The position numbers were made by a program, and so were the translations under genes. From an uncultured Ignavibacteria bacterium (GTDB taxonomy: Bacteria > Bacteroidota > Ignavibacteria > SZUA-365): DNA of 64,000 bases. The notes under the pieces are model-generated. The model did not search any database. It saw nothing but the letters and a program-made list of their open reading frames with translations, and was not told the origin of the DNA. This document shows positions 1 to 7,264 of the stretch, in pieces. Each line of letters starts with the position of its first letter. Within the stretch, counting starts at the first letter, position 1. The stretch lies in assembly GCA_913061095.1 (NCBI GenBank), contig CAJXVM010000002.1:124001-188000 (forward strand), given 5' to 3'.

Positions 1-2
1 CC

Positions 3-1742
3 GATTATCCCCGCCTGAAATACCTCACCTACAGCGGACGCTTTCTCGACCGGCGATTCCTTTCGGGGCTTTCCTGGCCGGTGTACGATTCGCTCGTGCA
101 GGTCATCCAGCCGAAACTGACCGACTCCCTGCTGCTCGCAGCGGTGCACCGCATGCCCGACGAAGTGCGCGAGACAGAAGCACAGGCGCTGTTCGCGGTG
201 CTGCAGTCACGCAGGCAGACGCTGCCGGAGGCCGTGCGGGATTATTACGAAGTCCTCGCAGCGGAAACGGACATGCACTGCAGTGATGAAGCCGAGATGG
301 TCGAAGTGACCCGGCATCCCGGAGGTGATGTCAGCGTGTTCGCTCGTACACTCGGAAAAAGCGGGCGTCCCCCGATATTCCAGCGCACCTTCCATCCCGA
401 CGAGACGAAGGAGATCCGCATCTACATGAGGGATGGTGACGATATCGCCGTTGTCCGCGGCGTGCAGGACGGCAGCATTACCGTGCGTGTGATCGGCGAC
501 GGCGGCGAGGACCGCTACGTCGACAGCTCGCTCGTTCGCGGTCCTTTCCTCGGTCTGCTTCCGTTCATCAGAACCACCCGCACCGCAACCTATTTTTACG
601 ACCACGGCGATGAATCGATGTTCAGCATCAATACCTCGACCGCCATTGATCGCACGCGAATGCCGGAACCGCAGACCGATCTCGAGCGATACGAGCCGGA
701 GCCGCCGGACTGGGGATGGGATGTCCTTCCCGCGCTCATCGGTGCGTATCACGCCGATCTCGGTGTGCTCATCGGCGGCGGTCCGATCTACACGCGCTAC
801 GGATTCCGGGACGATCCTTACGATCATAAACTGAGCCTCATGGCGGGCTTCGCACCGATGACCTTCCTCGGCAAGGCGGAATTCATCGGGGATTTCCGGT
901 CGCTGCTTCCCGGAAGTACCGTGCTGATCACGGCGGGCGCATCGGGATTCGAGGTGCTGAATTTCTTCGGCTTCGGAAACGAGACGGCGAACCTCGACGA
1001 CGCCGATTACACGTATGCGGTCAAGCAGACGCAGGTGTATTTCAATCCGCGCGTCATGATCCCGGTCAGCGATCCTCTGACGCTGGATCTGGGACTCGGC
1101 ATCCGCCACGTGCGCAATGACCTCGACGACGAAAAGCTCTACCTGCAGGAGGCGGAGCCCTACGGCATCGACCCCACGAATCTCGCGCATGTGGAAGTCG
1201 GTCTCACCTACGATACGCGCGACGAACCGGCCTGGCCCTCTTCCGGACTCTATGCGCGTGTACTCGCAAAACACTTTCCCTCGCTGTTCGAATTGCTCTC
1301 ACGTTTCGAGACGATCGAAGGCGAACTGCGAAGTTACCTTTCCGCTGACATTCTGACCGACATGACTCTGGCGCTGCGGGCAGGCGGACAGTACAATCAC
1401 GGGAAGCATCCATTTTTCGAGGCCGCCTTTCTCGGCGGCAAGGGCAGCGCCCGCGGGTACGAGTTGAATCGCTTCGCCGGCGACGCCGCCGTATATGGCA
1501 GCGCGGAATGGCGCGCATACCTTTTCGACATGAGAATCATTTTTCCTTCGGAGTTCGGCGTGTTCGCCTTCGCCGAAACCGGACGCGTATTCCTGGAGGA
1601 GGAGGAATCCGATGTCTGGCATCCCTCATGGGGCGGCGGCATCTGGCTCGCCCCGGTGGAGCGCGCCTTCACCTTCAGTGCCTCGGCCGGCGTTTCGGAT
1701 GAAGGTCTGCGCATCGATGTGGCGGCAGGGTTTGCGTTCTGA
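3..1742 (+). CDS. Omp85/BamA-like outer-membrane barrel protein, 5' end missing
   Basis: The reading frame is open to the left edge. A GTG at 81 is the first possible start in the window, but the codons before it read as continuing protein, so the gene starts outside. The visible part has a helical stretch, then a beta-rich segment with a Gly/Asp-rich motif (GDGGEDRY), then from about base 700 alternating strands typical of a C-terminal Omp85/surface-antigen barrel. An RGY triplet in GSARGYELNRF matches the conserved loop-6 motif of Omp85 proteins, and the chain ends in Phe as barrels usually do. It probably sits in the outer membrane; members of this group in Bacteroidota can carry an N-terminal enzymatic domain, which cannot be judged here. 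A hairpin terminator overlaps its stop codon. Confidence 0.8.
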   Translation, partial: DYPRLKYLTYSGRFLDRRFLSGLSWPVYDSLVQVIQPKLTDSLLLAAVHRMPDEVRETEAQALFAVLQSRRQTLPEAVRDYYEVLAAETDMHCSDEAEMVEVTRHPGGDVSVFARTLGKSGRPPIFQRTFHPDETKEIRIYMRDGDDIAVVRGVQDGSITVRVIGDGGEDRYVDSSLVRGPFLGLLPFIRTTRTATYFYDHGDESMFSINTSTAIDRTRMPEPQTDLERYEPEPPDWGWDVLPALIGAYHADLGVLIGGGPIYTRYGFRDDPYDHKLSLMAGFAPMTFLGKAEFIGDFRSLLPGSTVLITAGASGFEVLNFFGFGNETANLDDADYTYAVKQTQVYFNPRVMIPVSDPLTLDLGLGIRHVRNDLDDEKLYLQEAEPYGIDPTNLAHVEVGLTYDTRDEPAWPSSGLYARVLAKHFPSLFELLSRFETIEGELRSYLSADILTDMTLALRAGGQYNHGKHPFFEAAFLGGKGSARGYELNRFAGDAAVYGSAEWRAYLFDMRIIFPSEFGVFAFAETGRVFLEEEESDVWHPSWGGGIWLAPVERAFTFSASAGVSDEGLRIDVAAGFAF

Positions 1743-1760
1743 CCCGCCGGTCAGATTTTT
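1739..1760 (+). terminator. Rho-independent terminator of the Omp85-like gene
   Basis: Inverted repeat CTGACC/GGTCAG with a 4-base loop (CGCC), followed directly by ATTTTT. The left arm overlaps the TGA stop at 1740-1742, so transcription would end at once after translation. Confidence 0.65.
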
Positions 1761-1777
1761 GAACCGTGCGTATAATT

Positions 1778-1795
1778 TTCCGACTCTGCTCGGAA
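1778..1795 (-). terminator. Weak terminator-like hairpin after the TonB receptor
   Basis: TTCCGA/TCGGAA arms with a 6-base loop, in the 80-bp gap between convergent genes. Read leftward it is followed by an AT-rich AATTAT rather than a true T-run, so it may only partly end the receptor transcript. Confidence 0.3.
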
Positions 1796-1822
1796 GAACC
1801 GATCCCGCCCCGTTCGCGCGGT

Positions 1823-4207
1823 TCAGTACTGGAAGTACAGCTTGTAGGTAACGCGGAGATTGCGGCCCGCCTCGGGCAGCACGGACTTCACTCGCGAAAG
1901 ATGATTGCGGTAGGGCTGATCGAGCATGTTTTCCGCAGTGACGGATACCGTGTGCACCTGCATCCCCGTTTCCCAGGAATACTGCGCGAAGGCGTTCAGT
2001 ATCGCATAGCCGGCGGTCTCCTCCTCGTACGTGTCCACCCGCGACTGCCGCGCGGCGAACTCGGACTGCAATCCCCCCTGCCATCCATCTCCCTGCCACG
2101 CGATACCCGCGCGTCCTTTCAGCGGTGGGATCTGCGGAAGCGGATCGCCACTGTCACGGAAGGATCCATGCGTGTAGCTCATTGACGCGGTGAACGTCAA
2201 TCCCCCGACCGCCCTCCACTCCATCTGCGCCTCCGCGCCCGTCAGCAGCGCCTCCACACCCTGTGTGACGTATACCGGCAGGAAAGTGGCATAATTGATC
2301 TCCCCGGAATTACGCGGGATGATGAATGACGAGAGCGTATTGCGGAAGAGGTTGATGTTGAAATACAGGTCGGGGAAGCGGTGATAGAGAAACAGCTCCA
2401 TGCCGATGCCCCGCTCGTCCTCGAGATCGGGATTGCCCACTTCGTAGGAGTATGCCGCGAGATGCGGTCCCTCGGAGTACAGCTCCTCGATGGTGGGCAC
2501 ACGGCTCGAACGGCTGATGTTGAATCCGAGATGCACGATGTCGGTCAGCTCGTACAGCGCGGTCGCGGAGGCGGACCAGGTGTGGAACTCGCGCTCACGG
2601 ATATGCCCGATACGCGCATCCGGCTTTTCGCGAAGCGGAGAAATGCGGTCATAGTTGTACCGCGCCGCGGCCTCGATAGCGAATGGACCCGCCTCCAGCC
2701 GTTCGAATACATGGGGAGCAACGTTCAGCGAAGTGCTGGGCATGGTGAATACGAATCCCCCGACGGTGAAGTCGCGGTACTCGAATCCCACACCGATGAT
2801 TCCTTCCTGCACCGGACCCAATGCGTGATGCGTCAGCCACATGCGGCCCGGATAACTGACGATGCGGAACTCCGAACCGATGAGTCCGTTCTCCTCGAAT
2901 TCACGGTGGCGGTAATACGCGCGGCTCAGCTGCATGGAAATGTCGTGCACGAACGCGTCGTCGAGCAGCATTGATGCGCGCGTACTGAGCTGACGGCGCT
3001 CGAGCTCGATATCCACTCCATTGGGATGCGCCCCCACGAACCCGCCCGGCACGCCGTAGGCAAGATCAAACGTGCGATACGAAATTCCGGCGAAATCATT
3101 GTCACGAATGTAGCTGCCGCCGATGGCGGCGTCCGTACTGCGGCTGTCTGAATTACCAAGCATGCCCTCGGGTGTAGACAGGTCACCGCTCTGCCTGCGG
3201 GTGAACTCACCGCGAAAGAGCAGCGGCTGCAGCGGCACCTCCGCCGTCGCGGATGCGAGATATCCGCTGTTTGCGGTCTCGCCGTACAGTCCCGCAGTGC
3301 CGAGGATATGGTCGTGCATGTCCTGCGGCACCTCGTGCCGCACCACGTTGACCACTCCGCCGATGGTGACGGGCGACTGCGTAAGCACTCTCGGACCGCG
3401 CAGCACCTCGATGCGCTCGACGCTGAACGGCTCGATGGTGACGGCGTGATCGGGCGACGAGGCGGAGAGATCCGTGGTCTTGCCGCCGTCCTCGCTGATG
3501 AGCACGCGGTCACCGCCAAGTCCGCGAATCACCGGACGCGCAGGTGCGGGACCCATGGCGCGCATGGCTACACCTGTTTCATTCTTCAGCGTGGCAGCGA
3601 GTGTGAGACCGAGTTCACGCTCCAGCTCGCGTCCCCTGAGCACGCTGCCGAGCTCGTCCACCTCCTCGAGATGCGAGTGCTGATGGCTGCCGGTCACGAC
3701 GACGGTCTCGGTGCGATACGTCCGCGGCTGCAGGTAGAGGATGATGTCGCGTTCCTCCCCTTCGGGGATGTCCACGTCAAGCAGCTGCGCCCGGTATCCC
3801 GCGCGGTTCACCTGCAGCACATATTCTCCCGGTCGAAGTGCCTCGAAGAGGAATGCTCCGTCGCTGCCGGTACTGACATCCCGTCCCTGTCCGGCCGATC
3901 CCGAGGGACGCAGGAACACATACGCCTGCTCCACCGGCGTGCCGGATTCCGCATCGAGAACAACGCCACGAAGGCCGGACTGCTGAGCCCACGAGGACTG
4001 CTGCGTCCGAGACAACTGCGCATGCATCGGTGCGACGAATGTCATCTGCGCGGCAAGTACAATGAGCAGAATACCCGGCAGGAATGTATGACCGCCTGCC
4101 GGGGATTCCTCGATAGAACGCAGCCCACCCGGGGCAGAGCGCAGCGCAGCGGGGAGCCGGCGGCTCCCGACGCACTGTGTGAATACGTGCATGTCAGATG
4201 GGCTCAC
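1823..4207 (-). CDS. TonB-dependent receptor, ZnuD-like (probable zinc/metal uptake)
   Basis: About 794 residues. A hydrophobic signal segment lies at residues 43-62 after an unusually long n-region, followed by a carboxypeptidase-regulatory-like domain (about 78-160), a plug domain (about 200-295) and a long barrel ending in aromatic Phe-Gln-Tyr. After the plug start there is a His cluster (HQHSH, residues 175-179), and the plug reads SSPDHAVTIEPFSVERIEVLRGP in two halves, strongly recalling the SPDHA...EVLRGP plug of ZnuD-type zinc receptors. It should move metal or metal complexes across the outer membrane using TonB energy. The start is GTG at 4207, 6 bp after the lipoprotein stop; ATG at 4192 is an alternative. 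It is the last gene of a leftward three-gene module. Zinc as substrate is inferred from the plug, the His motifs and neighbours. Confidence 0.85.
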   Translation of the reverse strand: MSPSDMHVFTQCVGSRRLPAALRSAPGGLRSIEESPAGGHTFLPGILLIVLAAQMTFVAPMHAQLSRTQQSSWAQQSGLRGVVLDAESGTPVEQAYVFLRPSGSAGQGRDVSTGSDGAFLFEALRPGEYVLQVNRAGYRAQLLDVDIPEGEERDIILYLQPRTYRTETVVVTGSHQHSHLEEVDELGSVLRGRELERELGLTLAATLKNETGVAMRAMGPAPARPVIRGLGGDRVLISEDGGKTTDLSASSPDHAVTIEPFSVERIEVLRGPRVLTQSPVTIGGVVNVVRHEVPQDMHDHILGTAGLYGETANSGYLASATAEVPLQPLLFRGEFTRRQSGDLSTPEGMLGNSDSRSTDAAIGGSYIRDNDFAGISYRTFDLAYGVPGGFVGAHPNGVDIELERRQLSTRASMLLDDAFVHDISMQLSRAYYRHREFEENGLIGSEFRIVSYPGRMWLTHHALGPVQEGIIGVGFEYRDFTVGGFVFTMPSTSLNVAPHVFERLEAGPFAIEAAARYNYDRISPLREKPDARIGHIREREFHTWSASATALYELTDIVHLGFNISRSSRVPTIEELYSEGPHLAAYSYEVGNPDLEDERGIGMELFLYHRFPDLYFNINLFRNTLSSFIIPRNSGEINYATFLPVYVTQGVEALLTGAEAQMEWRAVGGLTFTASMSYTHGSFRDSGDPLPQIPPLKGRAGIAWQGDGWQGGLQSEFAARQSRVDTYEEETAGYAILNAFAQYSWETGMQVHTVSVTAENMLDQPYRNHLSRVKSVLPEAGRNLRVTYKLYFQY

Positions 4208-4213
4208 TGCAAC

Positions 4214-4666
4214 TTACTGCACTACGACCGGGATTTTTCCGGAGCGGAAATCGGCATGTCCCGCATGCATGATAAACAGCTCGATCGTGGTTGTGCCGGG
4301 CTTGAGTCCTTTCAGGTGAAACTCGAATTCACCGTCATGCCCGTCATCCTGATGCACCTCTACGATGTCCGTATCGGCGATTTCCCATGAGAGGGTTTTT
4401 TCTCCGTCGTCAGGTGCGTCAACGACCTGTTCGTCCTCGTTGTAGAATTTCACCTCGAGATGATCTGATATTTCGTCCACCACAGCGTAGAGCGTGTCGC
4501 TGGTTTCGCCGCGCAGGATGGACACCATCTGGATGCCAGATGTCGTCAGAACGACGCCGATGGCTTCGAAATGCTCCTCCTGCGGAGTGACGGGATCGTC
4601 TTCACTGCAGGCGCCAAACAGCAGAATGACAAGGATTGCAGGGATCATAATCTTGATTGTATGCAT
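4214..4666 (-). CDS. Metal-module lipoprotein with acidic/His-rich domain
   Basis: 150 residues. The start at 4666 is chosen because GGAAG precedes that ATG and the protein then begins with a compact lipoprotein signal ending in LFGAC (lipobox). An ATG 27 bases upstream is in frame but lacks this support. The mature part is rich in Asp, Glu and His (EHFEAIG near the start, HQDDGHDGEFEFHLKG and MHAGHADF near the end) and looks like an immunoglobulin-like beta fold. Similar small lipoproteins occur beside ZnuD-like receptors in FCB bacteria, so a periplasmic or surface metal-binding partner of the receptor is likely; that role is inference. The stop lies 6 bp before the receptor start, so the two are co-transcribed. 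Confidence 0.78.
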   Translation of the reverse strand: MHTIKIMIPAILVILLFGACSEDDPVTPQEEHFEAIGVVLTTSGIQMVSILRGETSDTLYAVVDEISDHLEVKFYNEDEQVVDAPDDGEKTLSWEIADTDIVEVHQDDGHDGEFEFHLKGLKPGTTTIELFIMHAGHADFRSGKIPVVVQ

Positions 4667-4706
4667 GATGCTTCCATTTCCATTGGTGTTCATAAATCGG
4701 TCCGAA

Positions 4707-4722
4707 CCGCATCAATATGCGG
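4707..4722. promoter_or_regulatory. Small inverted repeat ahead of the lipoprotein gene
   Basis: CCGCAT/ATGCGG arms with a CAAT loop in the 129-bp gap between the small His-rich gene and the lipoprotein gene. No T-run follows on either side. It could be an mRNA processing hairpin or an operator; function not known. Confidence 0.25.
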
Positions 4723-4795
4723 CAACCGGTCGTGCAAAACGCTGTGCAATGCCGGAACGGCAAAACACGGTGTCAATACATCTGGATCGGGGGGA

Positions 4796-5143
4796 TCATG
4801 CAGACAAAGGGGGACCGCGAACGCTGAGCGCATGCGGGCTCGCATGGACTCCCGGCGACGGAGGAAGGACGATACCTTCTTCGCGAAAAACGATATCCAG
4901 GTTGAATCCGCCCGTCGAGGGTGCCGCCAGGAACGCCTGCTGCGCGTGATGGGTAATCGGGCAGTCGGGAGAGGAGTGGTGTCCCGTTTCAACGGGCCGC
5001 GGATTCGTGATACCGGATTGCGCTGCACGCGGATGATGATGATGCACCACCAGCATGATCACCAGGAAACTGTAGGAAGCCGCCAGCAGGATTGCCGGGA
5101 TCCGGGATCGGCGCGATATGGAGGTGACAGTGATCATCATCAC
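4796..5143 (-). CDS. Small His-rich membrane-anchored protein of the metal module
   Basis: 115 residues from GTG 5143; two ATG codons follow at once, so the true start may be 5140 or 5137. One hydrophobic segment (about residues 14-32) is followed directly by HHHH, then a stretch with HHSSPDCPITHHAQQ and a Pro-rich end finishing RGPPLSA. This layout (one N-terminal helix, a His cluster, a DCP..xxHH motif, a closing R-x-PP) is like small proteins found in metal-uptake loci of FCB bacteria. No enzyme motif is seen. It is the first gene of the leftward metal module and stands behind two inverted repeats at 5165-5202. The sequence is under-recognised by homology and the function is inferred only from composition and position; the chance that it is not translated is modest. 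Confidence 0.65.
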   Translation of the reverse strand: MMMITVTSISRRSRIPAILLAASYSFLVIMLVVHHHHPRAAQSGITNPRPVETGHHSSPDCPITHHAQQAFLAAPSTGGFNLDIVFREEGIVLPPSPGVHASPHALSVRGPPLSA

Positions 5144-5164
5144 ATAGGATGCACGAATGCTGCA

Positions 5165-5179
5165 AAAGGTACAACCTTT
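5165..5179. promoter_or_regulatory. Inverted repeat overlapping a predicted -7 element (candidate operator)
   Basis: AAAGGT/ACCTTT arms with a 3-base spacer (ACA). Read leftward the right half forms TACCTTTTG, close to the Bacteroidota -7 box TAnnTTTG, 21 to 30 bases ahead of the small His-rich gene start. A protein bound here would block that promoter. Confidence 0.4.
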
Positions 5180-5187
5180 CCGGCCGT

Positions 5188-5202
5188 GGAGGAAGTTCCT
5201 CC
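5188..5202. promoter_or_regulatory. Perfect 7-1-7 palindrome (candidate Fur/Zur-family operator)
   Basis: GGAGGAA-G-TTCCTCC, two perfect 7-base arms around a single base. It sits where the -33 region of the leftward promoter should be, 8 bases upstream of the other inverted repeat. The 7-1-7 geometry is that of Fur-family operators, although the bases differ from known AT-rich Fur and Zur boxes. Confidence 0.4.
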
Positions 5203-5341
5203 GTGTTCGTGGATATTGAACGACTGAATAGGCCGGGTGAAATGTGATGCGGGAACTCCCCGCCGCAGGCCGTGGTTGTTTTATTGTTCGAATTCAAAAC
5301 AATTCATCGAAATTCTTCCTTTACATAGAAATGGAACGCTT

Positions 5342-6121
5342 ATGAAATCCAACGGCACGCTGAAGTCTCCTGCCATCGGGCATCATCACAACGGTAACGG
5401 CCACAACGGTAGCGGCCACAACGGTAGCGGCCACAACGGAAACGGGTACACGACAGAAGATTTCTCCGACCTTATCCTTCAGGGTGATCAACACATTCCC
5501 GGTTCGGTGGACACACCCCTGCGCGAGGATGCCTTTCTCCTCGAGGACGAAGAAAAAATGCGCATTATCGAGTCGCATTTTCAGGACATCATGCTGACGC
5601 TCGGTCTCGACCTGTCGGACGACAGTCTCCGCGGCACGCCGCATCGCGTCGCAAAGATGTTCGTCAGCGAGATCTTCGGCGGACTCAATCCTGAAAACAA
5701 GCCTGAAGCCCGTGTCTTCGAAAACAGCTATCAGTACGGCGAGATGCTCGTGGAGAAAAATATCTCCCTCCACACGACCTGCGAACACCACTTCCTTCCC
5801 ATCGTTGGAAAGGCACATGTCGCCTATATCTCCACTGGCACGGTAATCGGTCTTTCGAAAATCAACCGCATCGTGGATTACTACGCACGTCGTCCGCAGG
5901 TGCAGGAACGCCTGACACGGCAGATCGCGGAGGAACTCAAGCGCGTGCTCAATACCGAAGATGTCGCCGTCGTCATCGATGCGAAGCACTTTTGCGTGGC
6001 TGCCCGCGGCATTCAGGATACCGACAGCAGTACGCTGACTTCAGAGTACAGCGGGCGCTTCCGCGAAGTCAGCATGCGGAAAGAATTTCTTCAGTATGTC
6101 ACCATGAATGCCGGCGGCTGA
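5342..6121 (+). CDS. folE: GTP cyclohydrolase I with His/Asn/Gly repeat leader
   Basis: 259 residues. It turns GTP into 7,8-dihydroneopterin triphosphate, the first step of folate/pterin synthesis. The catalytic core covers about residues 75-258 with the zinc ligands in TTCEHHF and HFCVAARG and the family motifs GLSKINRIV and RPQVQERLT. Start at ATG 5342 (GGAA 5 bases ahead); an upstream in-frame start has no site. Residues 13-36 are an unusual low-complexity leader, HHHNGNG followed by repeats of GHNGSG, encoded by a 15-bp tandem repeat. The enzyme needs zinc, and it stands divergently next to a zinc-type uptake module, which makes shared metal control possible. Core function is certain; the role of the leader is unknown. 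Confidence 0.95.
   Translation: MKSNGTLKSPAIGHHHNGNGHNGSGHNGSGHNGNGYTTEDFSDLILQGDQHIPGSVDTPLREDAFLLEDEEKMRIIESHFQDIMLTLGLDLSDDSLRGTPHRVAKMFVSEIFGGLNPENKPEARVFENSYQYGEMLVEKNISLHTTCEHHFLPIVGKAHVAYISTGTVIGLSKINRIVDYYARRPQVQERLTRQIAEELKRVLNTEDVAVVIDAKHFCVAARGIQDTDSSTLTSEYSGRFREVSMRKEFLQYVTMNAGG
5384..5446 (+). repeat. 15-bp in-frame tandem repeat in folE
   Basis: About four copies of a 15-base unit GGCCACAACGGTAGC, the first and last diverged (AAC for AGC). Each encodes Gly-His-Asn-Gly-Ser/Asn, giving FolE a His-rich flexible leader. Length change by slippage would stay in frame. Confidence 0.85.
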
Positions 6122-6192
6122 AATCCGGGCCCAATGACCTCTGCCGGAACTGTTGCTGACGCGGCACCGGGAAAAACGGGCGGAAACGAGGA

Positions 6193-7194
6193 TTACTGCT
6201 CGCGCAGTGTCCGCCACAGCTCGGCGATCTGCACGGCATTTGTCGCCGCCCCTTTGCGGAGGTTGTCTGCAACCACCCAGAAGACAAGTCCGTTTTCCAC
6301 GGACGGGTCACGTCTGAATCTCCCTACATACACTTCATCACGCCCCGCTGCCATCGCGGCCAGCGGATACGATGTCGCATCCGGATCGTCAAGGAGGACA
6401 AGTCCCGAGGTATTGCGCAGTAGCTCACGGACGTCCTCGAGTTCATACTCCTCCCCCAGCTCCACATGCAGCGCCTCGCTGTGCGCATGAGCTATCGGCA
6501 CACGCACGCAGGTCGGACTCACTCCCAGCTGTGCATCCCCCAGTATCTTCCGCGTTTCATTGATCATCTTGTGCTCTTCCGCTGTGAAGCCGTCGTCGTC
6601 GAACTGCGCGATCTGCGGAATGGCATTTCCGACGATGGCATGGGGGAAGGCGCGCTTGGTCGCCAGGGCGCCGCGCAGCTCCGCCTGGAGCTGGTCAACA
6701 CCCTTCTGTCCGGCCCCGCTGACGGCCTGGTAGGTACACACCACCACACGGCGGAGTCCATACCGCTGCTGCAGCGGTTTGAGTGCGGCGACCATCTGAA
6801 TGGTCGAGCAATTGGGATTCGCGATGATGCGGGGCGACGCATCCGTCAGCGCATGCGGATTGACCTCCGGCACAATCAGCGGCACGTCGTCGTGCATGCG
6901 GAATGCACTGCTGTTGTCGATGACCACCGCACCGCGCTCCACTGCGACGGGTGCCCATGTGCGCGACGCCGATCCCCCCGCGGAGAAAAGCGCAACATCA
7001 ACGCCGTCGAATGCCTCCGCTGAGATCGGCTGCACTTCGATATCCTCTCCCCAGAACGATAGCTTCGTGCCCGCCGAGCGTTCGCTGGCGAGAAGGAGCA
7101 GGCGCGCGACGGGAAACGACCGCTCCTGCAGCACTTTGATCATCGTACGGCCCACCAGTCCGGTGGCACCGGCGACGGCAACAGTATAACTCAT
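6193..7194 (-). CDS. asd: Aspartate-semialdehyde dehydrogenase
   Basis: 333 residues, the usual length. It reduces aspartyl phosphate to aspartate semialdehyde with NADPH, feeding lysine, methionine, threonine and diaminopimelate synthesis in the cytoplasm. The N-terminal Rossmann motif GATGLVG (residues 8-14), the catalytic Cys in NPNCSTIQ and the substrate-binding stretch around AVSGAGQKG are all present. A strong GGAAGGAG site precedes ATG 7194. That site abuts the T-run of a hairpin terminator belonging to the gene upstream, so asd depends on readthrough or on a promoter further upstream. It converges with folE across a 71-bp gap. Confidence 0.96.
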   Translation of the reverse strand: MSYTVAVAGATGLVGRTMIKVLQERSFPVARLLLLASERSAGTKLSFWGEDIEVQPISAEAFDGVDVALFSAGGSASRTWAPVAVERGAVVIDNSSAFRMHDDVPLIVPEVNPHALTDASPRIIANPNCSTIQMVAALKPLQQRYGLRRVVVCTYQAVSGAGQKGVDQLQAELRGALATKRAFPHAIVGNAIPQIAQFDDDGFTAEEHKMINETRKILGDAQLGVSPTCVRVPIAHAHSEALHVELGEEYELEDVRELLRNTSGLVLLDDPDATSYPLAAMAAGRDEVYVGRFRRDPSVENGLVFWVVADNLRKGAATNAVQIAELWRTLREQ

Positions 7195-7206
7195 GATGCT
7201 CCTTCC

Positions 7207-7243
7207 AAAAAAAACGCCCTGTCAACATCGCAAACAGGGCGTT
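7207..7243 (-). terminator. Strong terminator / possible attenuator directly ahead of asd
   Basis: Perfect 10-bp stem AACGCCCTGT/ACAGGGCGTT with an 11-base loop, followed on the minus strand by eight Ts that run straight into GGAAGGAG, the asd ribosome-binding site. It ends the transcript of the large peptidase-barrel gene, which stops at 7265, and leaves only 12 bases before the asd start. Confidence 0.8.
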
Positions 7244-7264
7244 GAATGACAAACGGACAAGGCA

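Noticed and set aside
3308-4390. 360-residue open frame on the plus strand
   Set aside because: It lies fully opposite the TonB receptor and lipoprotein genes; composition is a GC-rich shadow with no domain, signal or ribosome-binding site.
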